A program made the translations under genes and the position numbers. Positions 8,240 to 15,635 of a DNA stretch of 64,000 bases are shown in pieces. This DNA is from Helicobacter_F equorum (GTDB lineage Bacteria; Campylobacterota; Campylobacteria; Campylobacterales; Helicobacteraceae), in assembly GCF_042649585.1 (NCBI RefSeq), contig NZ_JBHRZM010000009.1, positions 310,001 through 374,000 of the forward strand. The letters run 5' to 3'. Numbering within the stretch: position 1 is the stretch's first letter; each line of letters opens with the position of its first letter. The notes beneath the pieces are model-generated. The model was not told the DNA's origin and searched no databases. It saw only the letters and a program-made list of their open reading frames with translations.

Positions 8240-9442
8240 ATGATAATAAGCAGATTCACTGAGGCTTTAGTGAGATTTTATAATCGATATTATGTTGTTT
8301 TTTGGCTAGTTTTTGCTCTTGTTGTATTGAGAGCTTCGTATTATAGTTTGTTGGCAGCATTTGAGAGTAGTCTAGATATGCAATGGTATCCTGCAGTGCA
8401 GCTATGGACTTCGGGGGGGGGGGGGAGCCATTTAGATGTCATTAATCCCTATGTAGCCTTTTTAGAAGGAGATAGGTTTATGGCTAATGGTCCAAATTAT
8501 ATGCCATTTATGTATTTTTTTATGATGCCTTTTGCATTTTTGGATTGGGAAAGTACCAAAATAGCCTTTGGGCTTTTAAATATTATATTATTTCTTGCTA
8601 CGATATTTATCTTTTATATAGCGGGTGTGCCTAGATTGTTTTTGTGGTTTATATCGATTTTGGTGCTTTTTGGTTATACGTATGGTAATGTTATAGGTAA
8701 CGCACAAAGTGCAATTATTGTAGGATTTGGTGTTGTGTTGGCATACTCATTTAGACATAAACCTTGGATTATGGTTATAGGATTGTCTTTGGTATGTGTA
8801 AAGCATTCTTTTGCACTACCTATTTTGCTTGGATTTTTCCTTTGTGGATATTACAAAGAGGTTTTTGGTAGTGCTTTGATAGTATTTGGGTTTGTCTGTT
8901 TGTTTGGGTTTAAGGTTGGTGCTTCACCCATTGAAGTTTTACATCTACTTTCACAGGTTAATGCTTATGCTTACTTGAGTGATCATGCTCTTGGTGGACC
9001 AAGTGATTTAATGAGTCTTTCCCAAAAGCTTTTTGGCACTCCGTATTCGGTGATTTCTTTTGTCATTCTTTTGGTGTATGTCAGTTTTGTGGTTTTGGTA
9101 TGGAGATTTAAACCTAAAACTCATAGGGTAGTAGCAGCTTCTATTATATTGTCATTACTTACTTTGCCACACTTGGGATATGATCATTATATGCTTTTTA
9201 TTGCTATATGTTTAGCTTCTCTATCTTGTAAATATGAAAAAATTGTATTATACATGGTTGTTTTAGCGCTCTTTTTATGGCGGGGTGAAAAGATATTCAA
9301 ACCTCTTTTTGAACGCCTCAATCCAGATGTTTCAATACATTGGGCTATGAATATGGGTGTTATTTTTTGTGTTTGTGTCATTGTATTGTTTGCGTTAGTC
9401 TCATATGGGTTGATCTTAAATACCAGGAAACATAAGTGTTAG
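8240..9442 (+). CDS. Membrane glycosyltransferase, GT87/DUF2029-like, phase ON
   Basis: A 400-residue protein made almost wholly of membrane segments (about ten). The first periplasmic loop reads SLDMQWYPAVQLWTSGGGGSHLDVINPYVAFLEGD; the aspartate soon after the first membrane helix and the YxAxL pattern resemble polyprenyl-phosphate-mannose or -arabinose dependent GT87 enzymes of Actinobacteria. A G13 tract (8413-8425) encodes the four glycines of this catalytic loop and is in frame, so slippage would remove nearly the entire protein. ATG 8240 lies 3 nt after the previous stop and the C-terminus overlaps gtrA by 7 nt, which points to one operon. Donor and acceptor are unknown. Confidence 0.65.
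   Translation: MIISRFTEALVRFYNRYYVVFWLVFALVVLRASYYSLLAAFESSLDMQWYPAVQLWTSGGGGSHLDVINPYVAFLEGDRFMANGPNYMPFMYFFMMPFAFLDWESTKIAFGLLNIILFLATIFIFYIAGVPRLFLWFISILVLFGYTYGNVIGNAQSAIIVGFGVVLAYSFRHKPWIMVIGLSLVCVKHSFALPILLGFFLCGYYKEVFGSALIVFGFVCLFGFKVGASPIEVLHLLSQVNAYAYLSDHALGGPSDLMSLSQKLFGTPYSVISFVILLVYVSFVVLVWRFKPKTHRVVAASIILSLLTLPHLGYDHYMLFIAICLASLSCKYEKIVLYMVVLALFLWRGEKIFKPLFERLNPDVSIHWAMNMGVIFCVCVIVLFALVSYGLILNTRKHKC
8413..8425 (+). repeat. G13 phase-variation tract in the GT87-like gene
   Basis: Thirteen consecutive G residues near the 5' end of the gene, the longest tract in the window; in frame as read (ON). G10 or G16 would also be ON. Confidence 0.9.
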
Positions 9443-9852
9443 CTAGATATGTGCTTGTTGGTTGTGTTGCTACGGCGATTTTTTATATTGTAGCAAATGT
9501 GTTTGCGTTTTTTGGCGGTGGATATATTGCTACTTTTATGGGTAATCTTGTGAGCTTTATTTTTGGATATTTTGCACAGATGAAATACGCTTTTGGCATA
9601 CGACCAAATCACACTACAATGTTGCCAAAATATATTGTGACATTGTGCCTCATTTTTGGCTATGGGGAAATTATCACATTTTTGGGCAAAGACTTTTCAT
9701 ATATATATGTGAGTTTGTGTATCGCATTGAGTGTGCCTTTGTTTTCCTATCCCTTGCAAAAGTTTTGGGTATTTAGAGAGGTGAATGATAAAGGTTCCAA
9801 AACATCTCTCGGGGGGGGGGGCATAGATACTCTAGAAGATACTCCCTTGTAG
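9436..9852 (+). CDS. GtrA-family membrane protein with a G-tract-controlled C-terminal tail
   Basis: GtrA proteins are small four-helix membrane proteins thought to move or bind polyprenyl-phosphate-linked sugars; the mycobacterial member Rv3789 works in the arabinan pathway next to the prenyltransferase Rv3806c. This 138-residue protein starts at GTG 9436, 7 nt after AGGAA, overlapping the preceding gene. It shows four hydrophobic helices and the typical end FSYPLQKFWVFRE. After that end comes a G11 tract (9811-9821) and a short tail in the present frame. At G12 or G9 the frame would stay open for about 76 more codons and end at an ATGA overlap with the next gene. The tract therefore alters the tail and coupling, not the core fold. 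Confidence 0.78.
   Translation: MLARYVLVGCVATAIFYIVANVFAFFGGGYIATFMGNLVSFIFGYFAQMKYAFGIRPNHTTMLPKYIVTLCLIFGYGEIITFLGKDFSYIYVSLCIALSVPLFSYPLQKFWVFREVNDKGSKTSLGGGGIDTLEDTPL
9811..9821 (+). repeat. G11 tract at the 3' end of the gtrA-like gene
   Basis: Eleven consecutive G residues after the conserved GtrA domain. Present frame stops at 9852; a one-base gain reads to 10052. Confidence 0.9.
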
Positions 9853-10048
9853 CTTTTTATCATCATATAAACATCGTTTTCTTTCTTCTTTTTTCTTTGC
9901 ACAATAAACTTTCTTATAGCTATTTCCATAATACTATAAATCTTAATATATTCTTTGCAACCCGCGATCAATCTTTACGCTTTTTTCTTATTGGCTTGTG
10001 TATATCTCGAGCTTATATGTCTTCGTATCTCATTTGTAAGGAGTTTAG

Positions 10049-10411
10049 ATGATTGTTTTTATCCCATTAATTTTATTTTCTGTATTGCTTAATGCAATCG
10101 CACAGCTTTTGTTGAAAAAGGGTATGAGTAGTTTGGGAGAGCTTAGTTTGAGTATGGATTTTATTATGCGTGGTGTATTAAATCCATATATCATCTGTGG
10201 TATGGGCATTTATGCCATAAGCATCGTATCTTGGCTTATTGTATTGGCAAAGGTCAATGTGAGTGTGGCATATCCATTTTTGAGTATAGGGTTTATTTTT
10301 TCTGCTATCGTAGCATATTTTGCTTTTGGCGAGCCATTAGGGGGTCTTAAGATATTAGGGATTGCCTTGATATGTTTAGGGCTTGTATGCCTTACAATGG
10401 CAAAAGGTTGA
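10049..10411 (+). CDS. Small four-helix SMR/EamA-like membrane transporter
   Basis: A 120-residue protein with four hydrophobic helices and short loops, the layout of the small multidrug resistance/EamA superfamily, to which the undecaprenyl-phosphate-aminoarabinose flippase subunits ArnE and ArnF belong. Recognisable features are NAIAQLLLKKGM in helix 1 and the end pattern FGEPLGGLKILGIALICLGL. ATG 10049 follows AAGGAG. In this context a role in flipping a polyprenyl-phosphate sugar across the inner membrane is reasonable, but this is inference from neighbours. The epimerase gene begins 4 nt after its stop. No homopolymer tract is present in this gene. Confidence 0.7.
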   Translation: MIVFIPLILFSVLLNAIAQLLLKKGMSSLGELSLSMDFIMRGVLNPYIICGMGIYAISIVSWLIVLAKVNVSVAYPFLSIGFIFSAIVAYFAFGEPLGGLKILGIALICLGLVCLTMAKG

Positions 10412-10415
10412 GGTC

Positions 10416-11423
10416 ATGCGTTATATTGTAATTGGTGGTAGTGGATTTGTCGGTCTTTATGCCATTAGGGCAATCTTAGATTCTTTAGTAGGGGATCATG
10501 CCAAGGTTTTTGGCACACATGATACACAAAAACCACAAGTGGTGTGTATAGATGTGTATAAATCCCAATATTTACCAGATGAAGTTGAGTTTGTATATTG
10601 TGACATAACCAAAGGTTGTTCATTTAGATTTTTGTCAAGCGATATTGTGATACATCTAGCAGCTAGGGCTTATGCCCCAAAACCTCCTAGAGGAAATTTG
10701 GAGCAATATTTTAGGGAAGTAAATGTGCAGGGAACTAGGAATATTATAAAAAGAATGTTGGCACATGGATGTAAGAATCTTGTGTATTTTAGCACCGATA
10801 TGGTGTATGGCAAACCACAATACTTGCCTGTAGATTGCAATCATCAGCGTGAGCCATTTGGTTGGTATGGACGCACCAAGGTAGATTCTGAAAATTTTAT
10901 TTTTGCTGCTAGGGATCAAGGATTGCGTGCTACAATTTTTAGACCGCGTATTATCGTAGGTGCAGGGCGTTATGGAATCTTGACAAAACTTTTTGCATTA
11001 GTGCGACACTCTCTACCTGTCCCTATGATTGGTAATGGCAAGAATTGTTATCAGATGATAAGTGTTAAAGATTGTGCACAAGCCATTGTATGTGCGATTA
11101 ACAAGGGGATTCCAAATGCAGAGCTAAATCTAGGATCGTATAATCCTCCTAGTATACGAGAGTTATTGAGCAAGCTCATCACACATGCGCATTCTAAGTC
11201 TTTTCTTGTGCCTACATATGCCAAAGGCATGAAGTATATCTTGGCTTTCTTAGAATCTGTGGGAATACCCTTAATGTATAAGGAGCAATATATGATAGCT
11301 GATGAACAATATATCGTAGATATTCAACAAACTATAGATCTTTTAGAGTGGCAACCACAAGAGAGTGATACTGATATGCTTTTTGAAGCTTATGATGAAT
11401 ATATGCTCCGTTTTAAGTCTTAA
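10416..11423 (+). CDS. NAD-dependent epimerase/dehydratase (extended SDR)
   Basis: An extended short-chain dehydrogenase of the sugar-nucleotide epimerase/dehydratase type, 335 residues from ATG 10416. The cofactor motif is IVIGGSGFVG at the N-terminus; DIVIHLAARA follows; the catalytic pair appears as FSTDMVYG and WYGRTKVDSE (YxxxK); then IFRPRIIVGAGRYG. The substrate is not obvious: it may be a UDP/GDP-sugar or a polyprenyl-linked sugar. In mycobacteria, polyprenyl-phosphate ribose is epimerised by DprE1 (FAD) and DprE2 (SDR); this SDR could play a comparable part, but no FAD partner is present, so that is a guess. Start chosen because it is 4 nt after the preceding stop and opens directly on the Rossmann motif. 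Confidence 0.82.
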   Translation: MRYIVIGGSGFVGLYAIRAILDSLVGDHAKVFGTHDTQKPQVVCIDVYKSQYLPDEVEFVYCDITKGCSFRFLSSDIVIHLAARAYAPKPPRGNLEQYFREVNVQGTRNIIKRMLAHGCKNLVYFSTDMVYGKPQYLPVDCNHQREPFGWYGRTKVDSENFIFAARDQGLRATIFRPRIIVGAGRYGILTKLFALVRHSLPVPMIGNGKNCYQMISVKDCAQAIVCAINKGIPNAELNLGSYNPPSIRELLSKLITHAHSKSFLVPTYAKGMKYILAFLESVGIPLMYKEQYMIADEQYIVDIQQTIDLLEWQPQESDTDMLFEAYDEYMLRFKS

Positions 11424-11476
11424 AAGAGCGACTGGTTATTATAATGTCGCATCCACATTGATAAAAAGGAGAGTTT

Positions 11477-12080
11477 ATGGGCTTTGCAACGCATTCCCTT
11501 GATGTATTGCGTAAAATTGGTAGGAGTTACGTGCTTCCTGCACAAGAAATACAAACACTTTTAGAGCAACACATTCCGCTAGATACCTTAAAATGTATCT
11601 TGGATTTTGGGGCAGGGACATTATTTTGGAGTGAATTTTTTGCCGCAAAAATGATTAAAAATTCATCCTCTGGTGTGGGGGGGGGGGGTAATAGCATTAG
11701 ATTCTATTTATAAGACTTATACGCCACCTCTAAAACATTCTAATATTACTTGCCTTTGGGATTTAGAATCTATGAAAAAAGAGCCTGATATGTTTTTTGC
11801 AAGTGATGTGTTGCATCATTTGAATTTTAAGGCTTGGCAGAATATTTTGCATAATCTTACTTCTAAAACGCGTTATGTTGTCATTAAGGATATTGATGCA
11901 ACGCATCGATTTGGGAATTTTGCTAATGCCATGCACGATTTATTGATAAATGGTGAACGCGTACGGAGCATATATCCTCATAATCTTGCTAGGGATTTAG
12001 GGGAGCTTGGGTATCATACGCAATACTTTTATATACCTAAACTTTGGTATCCACATTTTTTGCTTATCGCGAAGCGTTAA
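11477..12080 (+). CDS. SAM-dependent class I methyltransferase, phase OFF
   Basis: The gene is in two frames joined at a G12 tract (11677-11688). The first part (from ATG 11477 after AAGGAG) carries the SAM-binding motif ILDFGAGTLFWSEF; the second carries VIALDSI (acidic loop), MFFASDVLHHLNFKAW (motif IV) and ends FLLIAKR. A G11 tract would join them as GVGGGVIALDSI into one protein of about 200 residues. As sequenced the product stops 22 nt beyond the tract and lacks the catalytic half, so the state is OFF. Being the last gene of the island it probably methylates a sugar or lipid intermediate, but no substrate signature can be read. It converges with the aminotransferase gene 21 nt away. Confidence 0.78.
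11677..11688 (+). repeat. G12 phase-variation tract in the methyltransferase gene
   Basis: Twelve consecutive G residues. The two halves of the gene join only at 11 (or 14), so this is the OFF state. Confidence 0.9.
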
Positions 12081-12101
12081 TAGAGGCTTGGCATATATGC
12101 T

Positions 12102-13253
12102 TTAGGTTTGTGCGATTGTGTGGATAGCCACTATGCAAGATTCTATATCCGTATGTGTGGTGAATGCGCCAGCACTTATCCTTATGCTACCGCCCTTGGC
12201 AAAACTTCCTAAGATTTTGTGTGTTGCAGGATTGCAATGCAATCCCACACGCACAGAAATCCCAAATTCTTTATCCAGTCTTAATCCTGTTTCTGCAATG
12301 TTTTTATGTTTAATATCAATTGAAAGTGTCGCATTAGCAGGGTTTGCTACTTCATAGAGTTTGACATTTTTTAGGGATTTTAACCCATCAATAAGGGTAT
12401 TGCGTAGTGCCAGTTCGTGTGCGTGAATCTGTGCTATGCCATGTTGTTCTAGCCATTGTATCCCAGCACAAAGTCCTGCAATGCCGTGCATATTTTGTGT
12501 GCCACTCTCAAACTTATCGGGCAAAAATATTGGTTGAATCTCCTCTTCACTCGCACTACCTGTGCCACCAAACACAAGTGGCTCTAAAGTTTGCATATCA
12601 AAATCATCATGTATGAGTAGCGCACCCACACCCATAGGCGATAAAAGCCCTTTGTGTGCGCTAAGAGCCAAAAAATCTACTTCTTGCATGACATCATACA
12701 TTTCCATACAGCCTACGCTTTGGGCGCCATCAAGCAAAAATTTCACGCCCTCATTTCTTGCTAAGATGCTAAGTTCTTTAAGCGGGATTGCTGCACCGCT
12801 GACATTATTGATATGCGCACAAGCTAGAAGTCTAGCGCCTTTAAGCAATGTCCTAGCAGATTCTAAGTCCAGTTCGCAAAGTTGTGTGCAAGGGATTTGT
12901 AAGATAGTAAGATTTAAGCGTTTTTGTAGGGTATGAAGTGGGCGCATAAGTGCATTATGTTCCATTTGTGTGGTAACAACAATATCATTTGGACGCAAAA
13001 AACCTTGTAAAAGTGTATTTATCGCCATTGTGGCATTGTGTGTGAAAAATACCCTTTTGCAATCTTGCAATCCAAACAAATCTGCTAAAAGCCGTCGAGA
13101 TTGATATAAGATTTGTCCAGATTCTATAGAGAGCGTGTGTGTGCTTCGCCCTGGACTCGCCCCTATGTTTTCCATAAAGGCACATACTGCTTCTTTTACA
13201 CCCGGTGCTTTAGGGAAGCTTGTAGCAGCATTATCAAGGTAGATTCTATCCAT
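12102..13253 (-). CDS. Class V aminotransferase / cysteine desulfurase-family protein (EF2568-like)
   Basis: A PLP enzyme of the cysteine desulfurase superfamily, 383 residues. The N-terminus IYLDNAATSFPKAPGVKEAV and GASPGRSTHTLS match the EF2568-type subgroup (TIGR01977), which in other bacteria tends to occur with selenium-dependent molybdenum hydroxylase genes. The PLP lysine lies in SAHKGLLSPMGVG and a candidate catalytic cysteine in VRVGLHCNPATHK. It is clearly different from NifS at 56622, which has the CSTGSACASEDLEA loop. It could release sulfur or selenium from cysteine or selenocysteine; no partner genes (selD, molybdenum hydroxylase) are near. dapB lies 29 nt upstream on the same strand. 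Confidence 0.85.
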   Translation of the reverse strand: MDRIYLDNAATSFPKAPGVKEAVCAFMENIGASPGRSTHTLSIESGQILYQSRRLLADLFGLQDCKRVFFTHNATMAINTLLQGFLRPNDIVVTTQMEHNALMRPLHTLQKRLNLTILQIPCTQLCELDLESARTLLKGARLLACAHINNVSGAAIPLKELSILARNEGVKFLLDGAQSVGCMEMYDVMQEVDFLALSAHKGLLSPMGVGALLIHDDFDMQTLEPLVFGGTGSASEEEIQPIFLPDKFESGTQNMHGIAGLCAGIQWLEQHGIAQIHAHELALRNTLIDGLKSLKNVKLYEVANPANATLSIDIKHKNIAETGLRLDKEFGISVRVGLHCNPATHKILGSFAKGGSIRISAGAFTTHTDIESCIVAIHTIAQT

Positions 13254-13282
13254 TAAGCAGAATACATAAATGACACATTAGA

Positions 13283-14062
13283 TTATGCATTAAGAGCTAG
13301 CGAATCTTGTATGGTATATAGGCCACTTGGTTTAGCAGCCAACCATTTGATCGCACAAATAGCGCCCTTGACAAATGTCAAACGACTTGTGGCATTATGT
13401 GTGAGTTCAAGGTATTCGCCATCAAGATAGAATCCTACATTGTGTTTGCCTACCACATCGCCCCCACGGATACTCATCACGCCTATTTCATCTTTGCTTC
13501 GTGCTCCTATGATACCATCACGCCCACTCACGCGAACTTTTTGCAAATCTAGTCCTCTAGCTTCTGCACAGGCTTGTGCAAGTGTAAGCGCTGTGCCACT
13601 TGGTGCATCTTTTTTGTGTCTGTGGTGATATTCAACAATCTCAATATCGCTGTTTTTGAGTGTTTGTGCGACTATGGCAGAGATTTTTGCAAGTATTGCT
13701 ACACCCATACTCATATTACTTGCATATAGAATCGGACAGTGTGTGCTTAGGGCTTGGAGTGTCTTAAATTCTTCTTGCGAAAATCCTGTTGTGCCGATCA
13801 CCATAGGTTTGTATCTATGCAGATTCTTGGCCGTATGCATAAGTTCCAAGCTACCCTCTTTGGAGGAAAAATCAATAATACACGCACAAGAATCTAAAAA
13901 ATCTTTGATAGTTGTTGCTACAGGAAGGTTTTGTGCATAAAGCTCTTGTGTGTTATCGCGCGCATATACGCTACTTAGCTGTAGATTCTCATCTTTTGAT
14001 ACTTCTTGGACAAGCAATGATCCCATGCGCCCACTTGCCCCAAAAATTCCAACTTGTAGCAT
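13283..14062 (-). CDS. dapB: 4-hydroxy-tetrahydrodipicolinate reductase
   Basis: Reduces the dihydrodipicolinate precursor with NAD(P)H in the diaminopimelate/lysine pathway, supplying peptidoglycan. The N-terminal nucleotide motif is VGIFGASGRMG; the central region has VIGTTGFS and ASNMSMGV; the catalytic motif is VEYHHRHKKDAPSGTA, with the histidine pair and lysine seen throughout the family. Length 259 is normal. The ATG follows AGGAGG, the strongest ribosome site in this stretch. It lies between prfA and the class V aminotransferase on the same strand. Confidence 0.96.
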   Translation of the reverse strand: MLQVGIFGASGRMGSLLVQEVSKDENLQLSSVYARDNTQELYAQNLPVATTIKDFLDSCACIIDFSSKEGSLELMHTAKNLHRYKPMVIGTTGFSQEEFKTLQALSTHCPILYASNMSMGVAILAKISAIVAQTLKNSDIEIVEYHHRHKKDAPSGTALTLAQACAEARGLDLQKVRVSGRDGIIGARSKDEIGVMSIRGGDVVGKHNVGFYLDGEYLELTHNATSRLTFVKGAICAIKWLAAKPSGLYTIQDSLALNA

Positions 14063-14095
14063 TGTGTGCCTCCTTAGTGTAAAAATGAGGAATCC

Positions 14096-15163
14096 CTATG
14101 TTGTTTGATTACTTATAGATTCGCTTTGTTCTGCGGTAATGAGGGGATTTATCACCAAATCAAGACTACCAGAGAGCATAATTTCTTCTAAAGAATATAG
14201 CGTGAGGTTGATGCGATGATCGCTTAGGCGATTTTGAGGATAATTATATGTGCGTATGCGCTCACTTCTATCCCCACTACCTACCTGATTTTTTCGTGCG
14301 GTGGCATTTTGATCGAGCTGTTCTTGGAGTTGGGCTTCATAGATTCTAGCCTGGAGGATTTTCATTGCTTTGTCTTTGTTTTTGTGTTGAGATTTTTCAT
14401 CTTGCATAGAAACGCTAATACCTGTGGGTATGTGTGTGATACGCACTGCCGAATCTGTGGTGTTGACGCTTTGCCCACCATGCCCTCCCGCACGAAAGAC
14501 TTCAATTTTTAGATCATTGGGATTGATATGCACCTGCACATCATCGACTTCTGGCATAATCGCAACGGTGATAGCGGAAGTGTGTATGCGCCCCTGGGAT
14601 TCGGTCTCTGGGACTCTCTGCACCCTGTGTGTGCCACCCTCAAATTTGAGTCTTGAATATGCACCTTTGCCCTTAATAAGCGCGATGACTTCTTTGTATC
14701 CGCCGACACTATTTTCGCTTGAACTAATGATCTCTACTTTCCATTTTTGTAAATCTGCATAGCGACAATAGGCTTTAAACAAATCCCCCACAAAGATTCC
14801 GGCTTCATCGCCACCTGTTCCGGCACGCAATTCTAGGTAAATATTTTTATCATCATTCGGATCTTTGGGAATTAAGAGGATTTTTATTTCTTCTTCAATT
14901 TCTTTGGATTGGGTTTCAAGGCTTTTTAATTCCTCTTTGGCAAGTTCCCCTAACTCCTTATCTTCTAAAAGTTGCTTGTTTTGTTCTATGTGATCTAGGA
15001 TCTGTATGTATTGGCGTGCTTTTTGCACAAGAGATTCTATATCGCTTTGTTCCTTACTAAGGGTCCTTAGTTTTTGAATGTCATGTAGAATCTCGGAAGT
15101 TTGTAAGAGTATGCTAATCTCATCATAGCGCGCGATAATGGGTTGAAGTTTGCTAACTAACAT
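14096..15163 (-). CDS. prfA: Peptide chain release factor 1
   Basis: Recognises UAA and UAG stop codons and triggers peptide release. The universal GGQ motif sits in FRAGGHGGQSVNTTDSAV near residue 230, and the domain 2 decoding tripeptide region is in LRFEGGTHRVQRVPETES. The C-terminal stretch RSERIRTYNYPQNRLSDHR, conserved in RF1, is present. The 355-residue length fits RF1 rather than RF2, and no programmed frameshift is seen. It is followed by dapB and preceded by rpsT on the same strand (75 nt gap). Confidence 0.97.
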   Translation of the reverse strand: MLVSKLQPIIARYDEISILLQTSEILHDIQKLRTLSKEQSDIESLVQKARQYIQILDHIEQNKQLLEDKELGELAKEELKSLETQSKEIEEEIKILLIPKDPNDDKNIYLELRAGTGGDEAGIFVGDLFKAYCRYADLQKWKVEIISSSENSVGGYKEVIALIKGKGAYSRLKFEGGTHRVQRVPETESQGRIHTSAITVAIMPEVDDVQVHINPNDLKIEVFRAGGHGGQSVNTTDSAVRITHIPTGISVSMQDEKSQHKNKDKAMKILQARIYEAQLQEQLDQNATARKNQVGSGDRSERIRTYNYPQNRLSDHRINLTLYSLEEIMLSGSLDLVINPLITAEQSESISNQTT

Positions 15164-15238
15164 TTGATTTTGATACCTAACTTACCAATTATATTAAGTT
15201 GCTACACACCAAATCGTGTAAACCCATTATGCTTTAGA

Positions 15239-15511
15239 TTAAGCACTTTGGGCAATTTTTTTGACACTTGCGTTTAGTCGTGACACTTTTCTAGCTGCTG
15301 TATTTTTCTTTAAAATTCCTTTGCTGACAAGCTTGTGAATCTCTCTATTAGCTATTTTTAGGCATTCTTGAGCTTTTGTAACATTTTTAGATTCTACTGC
15401 TTCTCGTAGCGATCGCACCATATTTTTGAGTTTAGTTTTGTAGTAGCGGTTGCGATCAGTTCTTGTTTTTGTTTGTCTGATGCGTTTTTGTGCAGATTTA
15501 TGATTTGCCAT
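15239..15511 (-). CDS. rpsT: 30S ribosomal protein S20
   Basis: A 90-residue, very basic helical protein of the small ribosomal subunit that binds the 5' domain of 16S rRNA. It begins MANHKSAQKRIRQTKTR, the standard S20 start, and has KGILKKNTAARKVSRLNASV in the C-terminal helix. AAGGA precedes the ATG. It is followed on the same strand by prfA after 75 nt, the same rpsT-prfA order as in H. pylori. The 124 nt upstream separate it from divergent glmM. Confidence 0.97.
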   Translation of the reverse strand: MANHKSAQKRIRQTKTRTDRNRYYKTKLKNMVRSLREAVESKNVTKAQECLKIANREIHKLVSKGILKKNTAARKVSRLNASVKKIAQSA

Positions 15512-15635
15512 GGGTCTAGTTAATCCTTTTATAAAAAAATGTAGGGCAAAATTCTACCGAAATTTATTTAAAGAGAGTTTAAGTCTTAGAATCTGATAGG
15601 ATTCTTAGAGATTTACAAATCTTTAAGGAGTAGCG

